DNA from: Mogibacterium sp.
GTDB lineage: Bacteria; Bacillota; Clostridia; Peptostreptococcales; Anaerovoracaceae
Assembly (NCBI GenBank): GCA_021442505.1
Contig: JABUTC010000027.1
Location: 13,793 to 19,099, forward strand
Length of the DNA stretch: 5,307 nucleotides
Reading direction: 5' to 3'
In this document: piece after piece, positions 1 through 5,302 of the stretch
Numbering within the stretch: position 1 is the first letter of the stretch
How the letters are laid out: every line of letters starts with the position of its first letter
The notes under the pieces: model-generated
What the model saw: only the letters and a program-made list of their open reading frames with translations
Databases searched by the model: none
Told to the model about the DNA's origin: nothing
Made by a program: the position numbers and the translations under genes

Positions 1-10
1 GGATTATGTT

Positions 11-595
11 ATGAGCAAGACATCAAAAGCAACGCGTAACAGAATCGTTAATACCGCATGGAAACTGTTCTATGAGCAGGGTTACGATGATACCACTATT
101 GACGACATCATCGAAGCAGCGCACATATCAAGAGGGTCTTTTTACCACTACTTTGACGGCAAAGATGCTCTGATTGGAGGAATCACCTATCTCTTCGACG
201 ATGCATACGACGAAATCTGTGCACATCTGGACAGCAATCTTTCACCGATTGAAAAGCTGCTGACACTGACACAGGAATCTTTTTTTATGATTGAGAATAC
301 AGTGCCGGTTCATCTTCTGAGTAAAATTATGTCTTCACAGCTCGCAGGTTCCAGCGATTCTTCTTTGCTGAACCCGGACCGCACATATTTTAAAGTAATA
401 AGACAGATTGTCACAGAGGGCAAAGAGAAGCAGGTTTTCAAGGAGTCCTATTCAGTCAATGAAATCGTTGTAGCGTATGCCCTCTTCGAAAGAGGCCTTA
501 TGTATGACTGGTGCATCTCTAACGGAAACTATTCATTCAGCCGATACTCCCGCAATATGATGAAGATATTTTTGACGGGTTTCACCGTAGTATAA
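11..595 (+). CDS. TetR/AcrR-family transcriptional regulator
   Basis: This 194-residue protein has the usual length and layout of a TetR-family repressor. The N-terminal DNA-binding domain is clear: helix 1 at about residues 9-22 (RNRIVNTAWKLFYEQGY), then the helix-turn-helix at about 28-48 (TTIDDIIEAAHISRGSFYHYF) followed by GKDAL. SRGSFYHYF is the typical recognition-helix signature. Residues from about 55 onward form the variable helical ligand-binding and dimerisation domain, from which no ligand can be predicted. The start at 11 is supported by a partial Shine-Dalgarno (GGA at 1-3) seven bases upstream; an ATG at 6 runs straight into a stop. The gene's own promoter lies outside the window. 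It sits 151 bases upstream of, and in the same direction as, the amino acid symporter. An 18-base inverted repeat begins right after its stop codon, so control of the symporter (and possibly itself) is a reasonable inference. The family call is secure; target and inducer are unknown. Confidence 0.93.
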   Translation: MSKTSKATRNRIVNTAWKLFYEQGYDDTTIDDIIEAAHISRGSFYHYFDGKDALIGGITYLFDDAYDEICAHLDSNLSPIEKLLTLTQESFFMIENTVPVHLLSKIMSSQLAGSSDSSLLNPDRTYFKVIRQIVTEGKEKQVFKESYSVNEIVVAYALFERGLMYDWCISNGNYSFSRYSRNMMKIFLTGFTVV

Positions 596-596
596 A

Positions 597-614
597 TTGT
601 ATACATTTATACAA
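597..614. promoter_or_regulatory. candidate TetR-family operator (inverted repeat)
   Basis: The sequence TTGTATACATTTATACAA is a perfect inverted repeat with 7-bp arms (597-603 and 608-614) and a 4-base centre. It ends four bases before the -35 box of the symporter promoter and starts one base after the tetR stop codon. Size and symmetry fit a site for a dimeric TetR-type protein. It contains only A/T plus two G/C pairs, so it is not a convincing terminator. The assignment to this particular regulator is inference from position. Confidence 0.5.
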
Positions 615-618
615 AGCA

Positions 619-647
619 TTTACATATCCCCTGTTTTTTTGTAGAAT
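619..647 (+). promoter_or_regulatory. sigma-A-type promoter of the symporter gene
   Basis: The -35 box TTTACA (619-624) and -10 box TAGAAT (642-647) each match consensus at five of six positions and are separated by exactly 17 bases. The spacer carries a T7 run (634-640). Transcription would start at about 653-655, giving a leader of about 93 bases before the symporter ATG at 747. This is the best promoter match in the window. Confidence 0.72.
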
Positions 648-663
648 AGCATCATCAATTGTG

Positions 664-699
664 CACTTTGTTGTGCTACGCATACAAAGTGAACTTTTT
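664..699 (+). promoter_or_regulatory. 5' leader hairpin followed by a T5 run
   Basis: CACTTTGT (664-671) pairs perfectly with ACAAAGTG (684-691). Inside it, after a one-base bulge, GTGC (673-676) pairs with GCAT (680-683), including one G-U pair, closing a TAC loop. Three bases after the stem comes TTTTT (695-699). In RNA it would form right after the predicted transcription start. It could be a weak attenuator, an mRNA-stabilising 5' hairpin, or, as DNA, a second operator: ATACAAAG (682-689) is also present in and just beyond the upstream inverted repeat (609-616). It does not resemble a glycine riboswitch. Confidence 0.45.
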
Positions 700-746
700 G
701 TGCGTGTTACAGAAAGAAAATCTAAAGAAGAAAGAGGTAAAAAGTT

Positions 747-2156
747 ATGATGCCAATTCTAGACTGGTTAGACGGTTTTATGTACTACCCTATTCTGGTT
801 GTTGTACTGATCGGCGCAGGTCTTTGGTTCACATTCAAGACCAAGTTCGTTAACATCACAATGATCGGTGAGTCAATCAGAGTCGTAAGAGAGAAACCGG
901 AAGAAGAAGGAGCAATTTCCTCATTTAAGGCACTGATGGTTTCAACAGCTTCCCGTGTTGGTACAGGTAACATCGTAGGTGTTGCTACAGCTGTATGTAT
1001 CGGTGGTTTCGGTTCGGTATTCTGGATGTGGGTTATCGCTATTATAGGTATGGCTTCCGCATTCGTAGAGTCCACACTTGCTCAGATTTATAAGAAGAGA
1101 AACCCTGAGGACGGAAGTTCTTACGGTGGTCCTGCATACTACATCGAGGATGCACTCCACTCAAGAACTCTCGGTATTGTATTTGCAATCTTCCTGATTC
1201 TGACTTATGCCGGTGGATTCAATATGCTGGCATCATTTAACCTTCAGGCTTCATTCGCTGCATTCGGCTTCTATCAGGAAGGCGTTACTAACTGGATTAT
1301 CGGTGCTATACTGGCTGTTCTGGTTGGTTACTGCATCTTTGGTGGAGGCAAGAGAATCACTGCAGTAACAGGTGTTCTCGTTCCAATTATGGGTGTTATC
1401 TACATCATCGTTGCACTCATCGTTGTATTTGCACACGTTAACCTGATTCCTGGAGTTATAAAGGAAATATTCGTAAACGCATTTGATTTTAAGGCTGCTG
1501 CCGGCGGTTTTGCAGGTTCATGTATGCTTTATGGTATTAAGAGAGGTCTGTTCTCAAACGAGGCCGGTGTTGGTTCAGCTCCTAACGCTGCTGCTGCCGC
1601 ATCAGTATCTCACCCGGTTAAGCAGGGTCTTGTACAGATGTTCTCAGTATTCCTTGATACTATCGTTCTCTGCTCCTGCACAGCATTCATGTGCATGTGC
1701 TCAGGTGTTGAAGCTACAGCAGATCTCGCAGGAGCTCCAATGGTACAGGCTGCAGTTGGTTCAGTATTCGGAACCGGTTTCGGTAATGTATTCGTAGCAT
1801 TCTCAATGTGCCTGTTCGCATTCACTACTCTGCTCGGAAACTTCTTCTATGTAGACAACAACCTTGCATTCATCAACAAGGGCATGCCTGGCAAGAAGTT
1901 TATGACAGGATTCAGAATTCTGGCTGCAGTAGTAATCTTCGTTGGTGCCGGACTTTCAATGGCTGCTGCATGGGACATCGCAGACATCCTGATGGCTCTT
2001 ATGTGCCTGGTTAACATCCCATCATGCTGCGTACTTGGTAAGGTTGCATATGCTGCACTCGATGACTACAAGGCTCAGAAGAAGGAAGGAAAGAACCCTG
2101 TATTCAAGGCTGCAGATATCGGTATGGATCCGGAGACACTGGATTACTGGAAGTAA
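747..2156 (+). CDS. alanine/glycine:sodium symporter, AGCS family
   Basis: This 469-residue, strongly hydrophobic protein is a full-length member of the AGCS (sodium:alanine/glycine symporter) family in the cytoplasmic membrane. Family hallmarks are visible: VGTGNIVGVATA at 71-82, GGFGSVFWMW at 86-95, GGPAYYIE at 127-134 and KRGLFSNEAGVGSAP at 265-279, followed by an alanine run and HPVKQG. About ten to eleven membrane spans are expected in the APC-type fold, with a short polar cytoplasmic C-terminus. Family members import L-alanine, glycine and in some cases D-alanine with Na+; the substrate here is inferred. The ATG at 747 follows AAAGAGG (731-737) with a nine-base gap; the ATG at 750 is spaced less well. 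The gene has its own upstream promoter and a terminator 27 bases after the stop. Lysine is written mostly AAG and many codons look like those of a highly expressed gene, unlike the carboxypeptidase downstream. TetR control is plausible from the neighbouring gene and palindrome. Confidence 0.95.
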   Translation: MMPILDWLDGFMYYPILVVVLIGAGLWFTFKTKFVNITMIGESIRVVREKPEEEGAISSFKALMVSTASRVGTGNIVGVATAVCIGGFGSVFWMWVIAIIGMASAFVESTLAQIYKKRNPEDGSSYGGPAYYIEDALHSRTLGIVFAIFLILTYAGGFNMLASFNLQASFAAFGFYQEGVTNWIIGAILAVLVGYCIFGGGKRITAVTGVLVPIMGVIYIIVALIVVFAHVNLIPGVIKEIFVNAFDFKAAAGGFAGSCMLYGIKRGLFSNEAGVGSAPNAAAAASVSHPVKQGLVQMFSVFLDTIVLCSCTAFMCMCSGVEATADLAGAPMVQAAVGSVFGTGFGNVFVAFSMCLFAFTTLLGNFFYVDNNLAFINKGMPGKKFMTGFRILAAVVIFVGAGLSMAAAWDIADILMALMCLVNIPSCCVLGKVAYAALDDYKAQKKEGKNPVFKAADIGMDPETLDYWK

Positions 2157-2162
2157 TTTGCA

Positions 2163-2179
2163 GACAATTGTCGTATAAT
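2163..2179 (+). promoter_or_regulatory. possible weak promoter with palindrome before the racemase gene
   Basis: A perfect TATAAT (2174-2179) is preceded by the 10-bp palindrome GACAATTGTC (2163-2172). No good -35 box is found at 16-18 bases. Transcription would start near 2186, inside the terminator stem, so the racemase mRNA would escape that terminator. The palindrome could be an operator or chance. The alternative is that the racemase is expressed by read-through from the symporter. Confidence 0.3.
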
Positions 2180-2182
2180 ATA

Positions 2183-2207
2183 GGCGGGTCTTATCGGCCC
2201 GCCTTTT
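2183..2207 (+). terminator. intrinsic terminator after the symporter gene
   Basis: GGCGGG (2183-2188) pairs with CCCGCC (2198-2203); the stem extends inward by a T-G and a C-G pair to a five-base TTATC loop. TTTT follows at 2204-2207. It is GC-rich and compact. The T-tract is short, so some read-through into the racemase is possible. Confidence 0.85.
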
Positions 2208-2223
2208 ACTTACAAAACTATTT

Positions 2224-2230
2224 GAAAGGA
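2224..2230 (+). promoter_or_regulatory. ribosome binding site that fixes the racemase start
   Basis: GAAAGGA lies six bases before the ATG at 2237. The in-frame TTG at 2168 is upstream of the terminator and has no comparable site, so translation most likely begins at 2237. Confidence 0.8.
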
Positions 2231-2236
2231 TTCGCT

Positions 2237-3307
2237 ATGTACCCACGAGTAATTGTTAACCGCAAGCACGTCGTACATAATGTTCGCACTCTTAAGAACC
2301 TGTGCGCTGAACATGGTATTCGCATCGTCGGAATTACAAAAGTTTTCTCAGGTGACCCTGAGATAGCCAAATGTTATATCGAGGGTGGTCTTGAAATGAT
2401 CGGAGATTCAAGAGTTGAGAATCTTAAACGTCTTCAGGATCTTTCTGCTGAAAAATGGTTAATCAGACCTCCTATGCTAAGCGAGGTTGCGGATTTAGTC
2501 GCGTACGCGGATGCTTCACTCAACTCAGAGCTCGAGGTAATCAGAGCAATCAGCGACGAAGTGGTGAAAAAAGGAATATCTGAATCTCACAAGGTCATTC
2601 TTATGGCAGACCTTGGAGATATACGCGAAGGCTATGTTGATTACGACGAGCTTGTTGAAGTGGCAAAAGAAGTCGAATCACTTCCAGGCGTTTATCTTTA
2701 TGGCGTTGGTGTTAATCTCACCTGCTTCTCGTTCATTACACCAGATGAATCCAAGATGTCAGATCTTGCCTTAATAAGGCGAAGGGTCGAGGATGCAATC
2801 GGTCGCAAGCTCGATATTGTCAGTGGAGGTAATTCCGGTACTCTTGCGCTTATGCTCGAAGGCGGTATTTGTGATGGTGTCGACAGCCTCAGGCTTGGCG
2901 AATCCCTACTCTTTGGAAAAGAAAGAAGGCACTACAGTTATCTGCCGGATACATACAAGGATACTTTTAAACTGGAGTGTGAAATTGTCGAGCTGAAGCA
3001 TAAGCCATCGCTCCCTTGGGGAAATATCGGCGCAGATTCATATGGTGTGGTTCCGACTTTTACAGACCGTGGAAACGACCGCGTCAAAGCAATCTGTGCG
3101 CTTGGAAAACAGGATTTTGACCCTGAGATATGCACACCGCTTGATCCAGGCATAATAATGCTCGGTGCAAGTTCAGACCACCTGATGCTCGATGTGACAG
3201 ATTCAGACAGAGACTACAAAGTTGGAGACATCATCGAACTTGAACTCGGGTACTTTTCAGTAATGCGAGCATTCACCTCAAAATATGTCGAGAAAGTATA
3301 TATATAA
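2237..3307 (+). CDS. orr: PLP-dependent racemase, alanine/ornithine racemase (Orr-like) family
   Basis: This 356-residue protein is a fold-type III PLP enzyme of the alanine/ornithine racemase group, whose characterised member in amino-acid-fermenting clostridia interconverts L- and D-ornithine. It has the N-terminal alanine-racemase-like barrel, with the putative PLP lysine K35 in GITKVFSGDP (32-41), then DSRVEN (57-62), LNSELE (95-100), DLGDIREGY (125-133), the phosphate-binding SGGNSGT (196-202) and LRLGESLLFG (218-227). The C-terminal part carries GKQDFDP (290-296) and GASSDHLMLD (310-319), which are typical of this group and not of classical Alr. The length matches the family. An in-frame TTG at 2168 would add 23 residues, but these translate the symporter terminator, so the start at 2237 with its GAAAGGA site is preferred. 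No other ornithine-pathway genes (such as oraS/oraE or ord) are visible, so the substrate is open: alanine is plausible beside an alanine symporter. The symbol is tentative; the family is secure. Confidence 0.88.
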   Translation: MYPRVIVNRKHVVHNVRTLKNLCAEHGIRIVGITKVFSGDPEIAKCYIEGGLEMIGDSRVENLKRLQDLSAEKWLIRPPMLSEVADLVAYADASLNSELEVIRAISDEVVKKGISESHKVILMADLGDIREGYVDYDELVEVAKEVESLPGVYLYGVGVNLTCFSFITPDESKMSDLALIRRRVEDAIGRKLDIVSGGNSGTLALMLEGGICDGVDSLRLGESLLFGKERRHYSYLPDTYKDTFKLECEIVELKHKPSLPWGNIGADSYGVVPTFTDRGNDRVKAICALGKQDFDPEICTPLDPGIIMLGASSDHLMLDVTDSDRDYKVGDIIELELGYFSVMRAFTSKYVEKVYI

Positions 3308-3315
3308 CGCATTTA

Positions 3316-3348
3316 AAAACCGTGTGTTATTTATTAACACACGGTTTT
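3316..3348. terminator. bidirectional terminator between convergent genes
   Basis: A perfect 14-bp stem, AAAACCGTGTGTTA (3316-3329) with TAACACACGGTTTT (3335-3348), closes a five-base TTTAT loop. The outer A and T tracts give a U-run on both strands (TTTT on +, AAAAA on the other side). It lies nine bases after the racemase stop and 48 bases beyond the stop of the opposing DUF1963 gene, so it can serve both transcripts. Confidence 0.92.
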
Positions 3349-3356
3349 ACTAATTT

Positions 3357-3381
3357 GCCAGCCAACAAAGCTGTGAGCAAT
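3357..3381. repeat. partial relic of the intergenic repeat found at the right edge
   Basis: CAACAAAGCTGTGAGCAAT (3363-3381) matches CAACAATGCTGTGGGCAAT (5284-5302) at 17 of 19 positions. The similarity extends left as GCCAGC versus GCAAGC with one inserted base. The left arm that forms the hairpin in the other copy is missing here, so this looks like a truncated or decayed copy in the gap between convergent genes. Confidence 0.5.
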
Positions 3382-3396
3382 TATAACGAGCTCATA

Positions 3397-4257
3397 CTAG
3401 CCGCAATCCCAGTTATATAGTATGTCTGTGAAGTTCAATTTAGCTAAATCCTCATTTGAAATGAAGAAGTTCGCAATGCCACAATCTCCCCAGCAAACAT
3501 AGTCCATATCAGAGTCAAGCTGGAACAGCATTGTGTCATACTCACCCGGTTTTCTAACTTCATCCTGAGCAAAGTCCGGATATCCGCCAAGCAAAGTGCC
3601 GCTTACCTCTACGTCTGGTATTTTTATGAATTGTGTATGAAACTCCTCATTCAGATAATCGCTTATGAAACCAGTACCCCACGCCTTTTCACAGAGGAGT
3701 TCCGGAACCGATTCTTTAAGTATATCCATGTAGTCATTTGACAGAGGAGAAGGAATGCTCCTGGACGTCGTTCCAACAAGTGCAAGACTGAGACTTGTGT
3801 CGAACGGAAAATCCTCCGGTCTCTCGTCGACGATTTTTACATTCTCATCTGCAGGAACGTCTTCAATGTAGCGAACTGCCGCCCTGTTCCTGTCCTCGCC
3901 TCCAGGCGACAGACCGTAATATCCGTCATCCGCTATGAAAAACTGCACCAGGCCTTTATTTGGAAACCCCGGAATTGCAGGTTGCTGTCCAAGGTTAATC
4001 TGCGCAAGAAGCGACAGCTTGATTCCGTTTACCTCCGGTATGTTCATACCCTCCGGCAGATAATATGGTCCGCCAAGTTTGCTGTCGTATAAGCCGGTAT
4101 CCTGCTCTACAATCGTATATTTAATGCATTCTTTCGCCTTGCTTTCCATAAGTGCAAGCAGTTTATTTAAGGTTTCTAATTCCTCCGTCGTAGGTTCAAT
4201 TTTTACCTTCGGCTTAGCGGTAGTCTGCTTGCCGAGCATTTTATCAAACAATCCCAT
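3397..4257 (-). CDS. DUF1963 / YwqG-family protein
   Basis: This 286-residue soluble protein is recognisable as a member of the YwqG (DUF1963) family, whose biochemical role is not established. Characteristic segments are SKLGGPYYLPEG (59-70), LLAQINL (83-89), PIP-like AIPGFP followed by GLVQFF (102-107), a central LLGGYPDFAQDE, and the C-terminal WGDCGIANFFI leading to the end YNWDCG. The pattern SKLGGxPYLP, AQINL, GxLQFF, LGGYP, WGDxGxxxFFI is the family's hallmark order. No signal peptide or membrane span is visible; the N-terminus (about 1-25) is a short, lysine-rich extension before the domain. The ATG at 4257 is preceded by AAGGAG (complement of 4270-4275) with a rather long 12-base gap, with the A/G-rich AAAGAAG closer in. 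It is convergent with the racemase and divergent from the carboxypeptidase, so it is probably a single-gene unit. YwqG homologues are scattered in Firmicutes genomes, and the context gives no strong functional clue. Confidence 0.88.
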   Translation of the reverse strand: MGLFDKMLGKQTTAKPKVKIEPTTEELETLNKLLALMESKAKECIKYTIVEQDTGLYDSKLGGPYYLPEGMNIPEVNGIKLSLLAQINLGQQPAIPGFPNKGLVQFFIADDGYYGLSPGGEDRNRAAVRYIEDVPADENVKIVDERPEDFPFDTSLSLALVGTTSRSIPSPLSNDYMDILKESVPELLCEKAWGTGFISDYLNEEFHTQFIKIPDVEVSGTLLGGYPDFAQDEVRKPGEYDTMLFQLDSDMDYVCWGDCGIANFFISNEDLAKLNFTDILYNWDCG

Positions 4258-4269
4258 ATTCTTCTTTAA

Positions 4270-4275
4270 CTCCTT
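4270..4275 (-). promoter_or_regulatory. Shine-Dalgarno site of the DUF1963 gene
   Basis: AAGGAG on the minus strand lies 12 bases before the start codon at 4257, longer than usual. The TATGAT immediately upstream (complement of 4276-4281) is unlikely to be the promoter, since its transcript would start past this site. Confidence 0.6.
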
Positions 4276-4291
4276 ATCATAAATGCCTTAT

Positions 4292-4318
4292 TTGCAAGGT
4301 TTGTGATATAATTATAAT
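4292..4318 (+). promoter_or_regulatory. promoter of the carboxypeptidase gene
   Basis: There are two overlapping perfect -10 hexamers: TATAAT at 4307-4312, with an extended -10 TG (TGATATAAT from 4304), and TATAAT at 4313-4318. TTGCAA (4292-4297) could be a -35 for the second with a short 15-base spacer; the first may rely on its extended -10. The start of transcription would fall at about 4319-4325, before the ATG at 4354. Confidence 0.55.
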
Positions 4319-4338
4319 TGAAATCGGCTAAATTTCAA
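4311..4338 (-). promoter_or_regulatory. promoter of the DUF1963 gene, overlapping the divergent one
   Basis: On the minus strand, TTGAAA (complement of 4333-4338) and TATAAT (complement of 4311-4316) are separated by 16 bases, matching consensus at five and six of six positions. Transcription would start near 4304, leaving a leader of about 47 bases that contains AAGGAG. Its -10 overlaps the plus-strand -10 boxes, so the two promoters probably compete. Confidence 0.6.
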
Positions 4339-4353
4339 ACCAGGTTGCAAACA

Positions 4354-5181
4354 ATGGGCAAAAGATTCACTAAGAAAAAAAGAAAAAAGAAAACATCCAT
4401 AATTATCATAGTATTAGAAATTGTTCTTTTACTCGTCGCTATCTTCTTTTTATTGAAGATAGTTCCGAAAAACAACGATTCTGATGTAGTGCTTTTCTCA
4501 AAATGCAGTATTATTGAGAACTTAATGGCGGAATCGGAACTTAATTCAGATCAACTGATACTCGTGAACAAGGAACATGCTGTACCGGATAACTACGATG
4601 CAGATCTTGTATCTTTTGGCAATAATAAGCAGAAGGCCAATTCAATGATAATCAGCCCTATGAATACTATGGTAAGCGATGCCAAAGCCAAAGGTTATGT
4701 GCTCAATGTGGTTTCAGCATACAGAAGTAATGAACTTCAACAGAAGCTCATTGACCAGGATTATCAGGAATACATCGACAAAGGATACTCTAAGGAAGAG
4801 GCGTTAAAAAACACTTATGATTATCTGATGCCGCCCGGCTATTCAGAACATCACACAGGTCTGGCTTTGGATATTCTCTGCGATGAAAATGAAGAAATGG
4901 ATGCCACTCAGGCTAACGAGGCAGGCAACAAGTGGATGCTGCAGAATTGTACAAAATATGGTTTCATACTGAGATATCCTAAAGGATTTGAAGATATAAC
5001 AGGTTGCAAATATGAACCATGGCATCTCCGATATGTAGGAACACCTGTCGCCGAATTCATAACAAGCAACAACATCACATTCGAAGACTTCGTAGAAATA
5101 CTGCAGGCAGATAAATCCCAGTCGGCAGTGTTGCTGGCCAAGATAATCCGCGGCGCAGCAATCACCGCTATAAACAAATAA
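4354..5181 (+). CDS. membrane-anchored D-Ala-D-Ala carboxypeptidase, peptidase M15B (VanY-like)
   Basis: This 275-residue protein is a zinc peptidase of the M15B/VanY group, which removes the terminal D-alanine from peptidoglycan stem peptides outside the membrane. It has a very basic N-terminus (KKKRKKK, 7-13) and one membrane span at about 15-36, giving a signal-anchor with the catalytic domain outside. The active-site set is complete: SAYRS (121-125), SEHHTGLALD (164-173) with zinc ligands H166 and D173, and EPWHLRYVG (221-229) with catalytic E221 and zinc ligand H224. An extra C-terminal segment of about 25 residues (251-275) ends in an alternating hydrophobic/basic helix. An in-frame TTG at 4318 would add 12 residues, but it overlaps the -10 box; the ATG at 4354, nine bases after AGG (4342-4344), is preferred although that site is weak. 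No vanR/S/H/A/X genes are nearby, so this is taken as a housekeeping wall enzyme, not a vancomycin-resistance gene. D,D- versus L,D-specificity cannot be settled here. Confidence 0.9.
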   Translation: MGKRFTKKKRKKKTSIIIIVLEIVLLLVAIFFLLKIVPKNNDSDVVLFSKCSIIENLMAESELNSDQLILVNKEHAVPDNYDADLVSFGNNKQKANSMIISPMNTMVSDAKAKGYVLNVVSAYRSNELQQKLIDQDYQEYIDKGYSKEEALKNTYDYLMPPGYSEHHTGLALDILCDENEEMDATQANEAGNKWMLQNCTKYGFILRYPKGFEDITGCKYEPWHLRYVGTPVAEFITSNNITFEDFVEILQADKSQSAVLLAKIIRGAAITAINK

Positions 5182-5197
5182 AGTATTATTCCAAAAC

Positions 5198-5227
5198 AAA
5201 GGGGAAGCCTAACAAGGCTTCCCTTTT
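5198..5227 (+). terminator. intrinsic terminator after the carboxypeptidase gene
   Basis: GGGAAGCCT (5202-5210) pairs with AGGCTTCCC (5215-5223) around an AACA loop. The stem continues outward through a G-T pair and three A-T pairs, and TTTT ends it at 5224-5227. It lies 16 bases after the stop codon. The flanking A-tract may also allow termination of a gene coming from the right. Confidence 0.9.
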
Positions 5228-5258
5228 AATTATATTTATTCCCCTGAGCGAAGTTAGA

Positions 5259-5302
5259 ATTGTTCACAGCGAGAGCGCGCAAGCAACAATGCTGTGGGCA
5301 AT
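5259..5302. repeat. palindromic intergenic repeat element, possibly cut by the window edge
   Basis: ATTGTTCACAGC (5259-5270) pairs with GCTGTGGGCAAT (5291-5302) over 12 positions, two of them T-G pairs. The 20-base loop contains GAGAGCGCGC. Its right arm recurs with two mismatches at 3363-3381. There is no T-run after the stem, and it lies beyond a good terminator, so a terminator role is unlikely. It resembles REP/MITE-type dispersed palindromes. Bases 5228-5258 upstream and 5303-5307 downstream show no gene. Confidence 0.5.

Noticed and set aside
597..640. Intrinsic terminator for the tetR gene made of the inverted repeat and the T7 run
   Set aside because: The stem is almost pure A/T and the T-run is about 20 bases away, inside the promoter spacer.
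648..746. Glycine riboswitch in the symporter leader
   Set aside because: AGCS genes are often glycine-riboswitch controlled, but the leader is under 100 bases and lacks the conserved GGAGAG/GGAC-type core; only a simple hairpin is present.
659..853. TTG-initiated 64-residue reading frame overlapping the symporter start
   Set aside because: It starts inside the leader hairpin region with no ribosome binding site, has no recognisable family, and runs out of frame into the symporter gene.
785..1825. Several minus-strand and out-of-frame reading frames within the symporter gene
   Set aside because: These are shadows of a strongly biased coding sequence; none has family features or a ribosome binding site.
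2168..2236. N-terminal extension of the racemase from a TTG start
   Set aside because: The extension reads through a GC-rich terminator and has no ribosome binding site, while the ATG at 2237 has both a good site and family similarity from its first residues.
4276..4281. TATGAT as the -10 box of the DUF1963 gene
   Set aside because: Its transcript would start beyond the Shine-Dalgarno sequence, and no -35 is found; the TTGAAA-16-TATAAT pair further upstream is better.
4318..4353. N-terminal extension of the carboxypeptidase from a TTG start
   Set aside because: The TTG overlaps a TATAAT box, so the likely transcript starts downstream of it.
4354..5181. Vancomycin-resistance (vanY) cluster
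   Set aside because: The protein has M15B motifs, but no van regulatory, ligase, dehydrogenase or VanX genes are present in the window.
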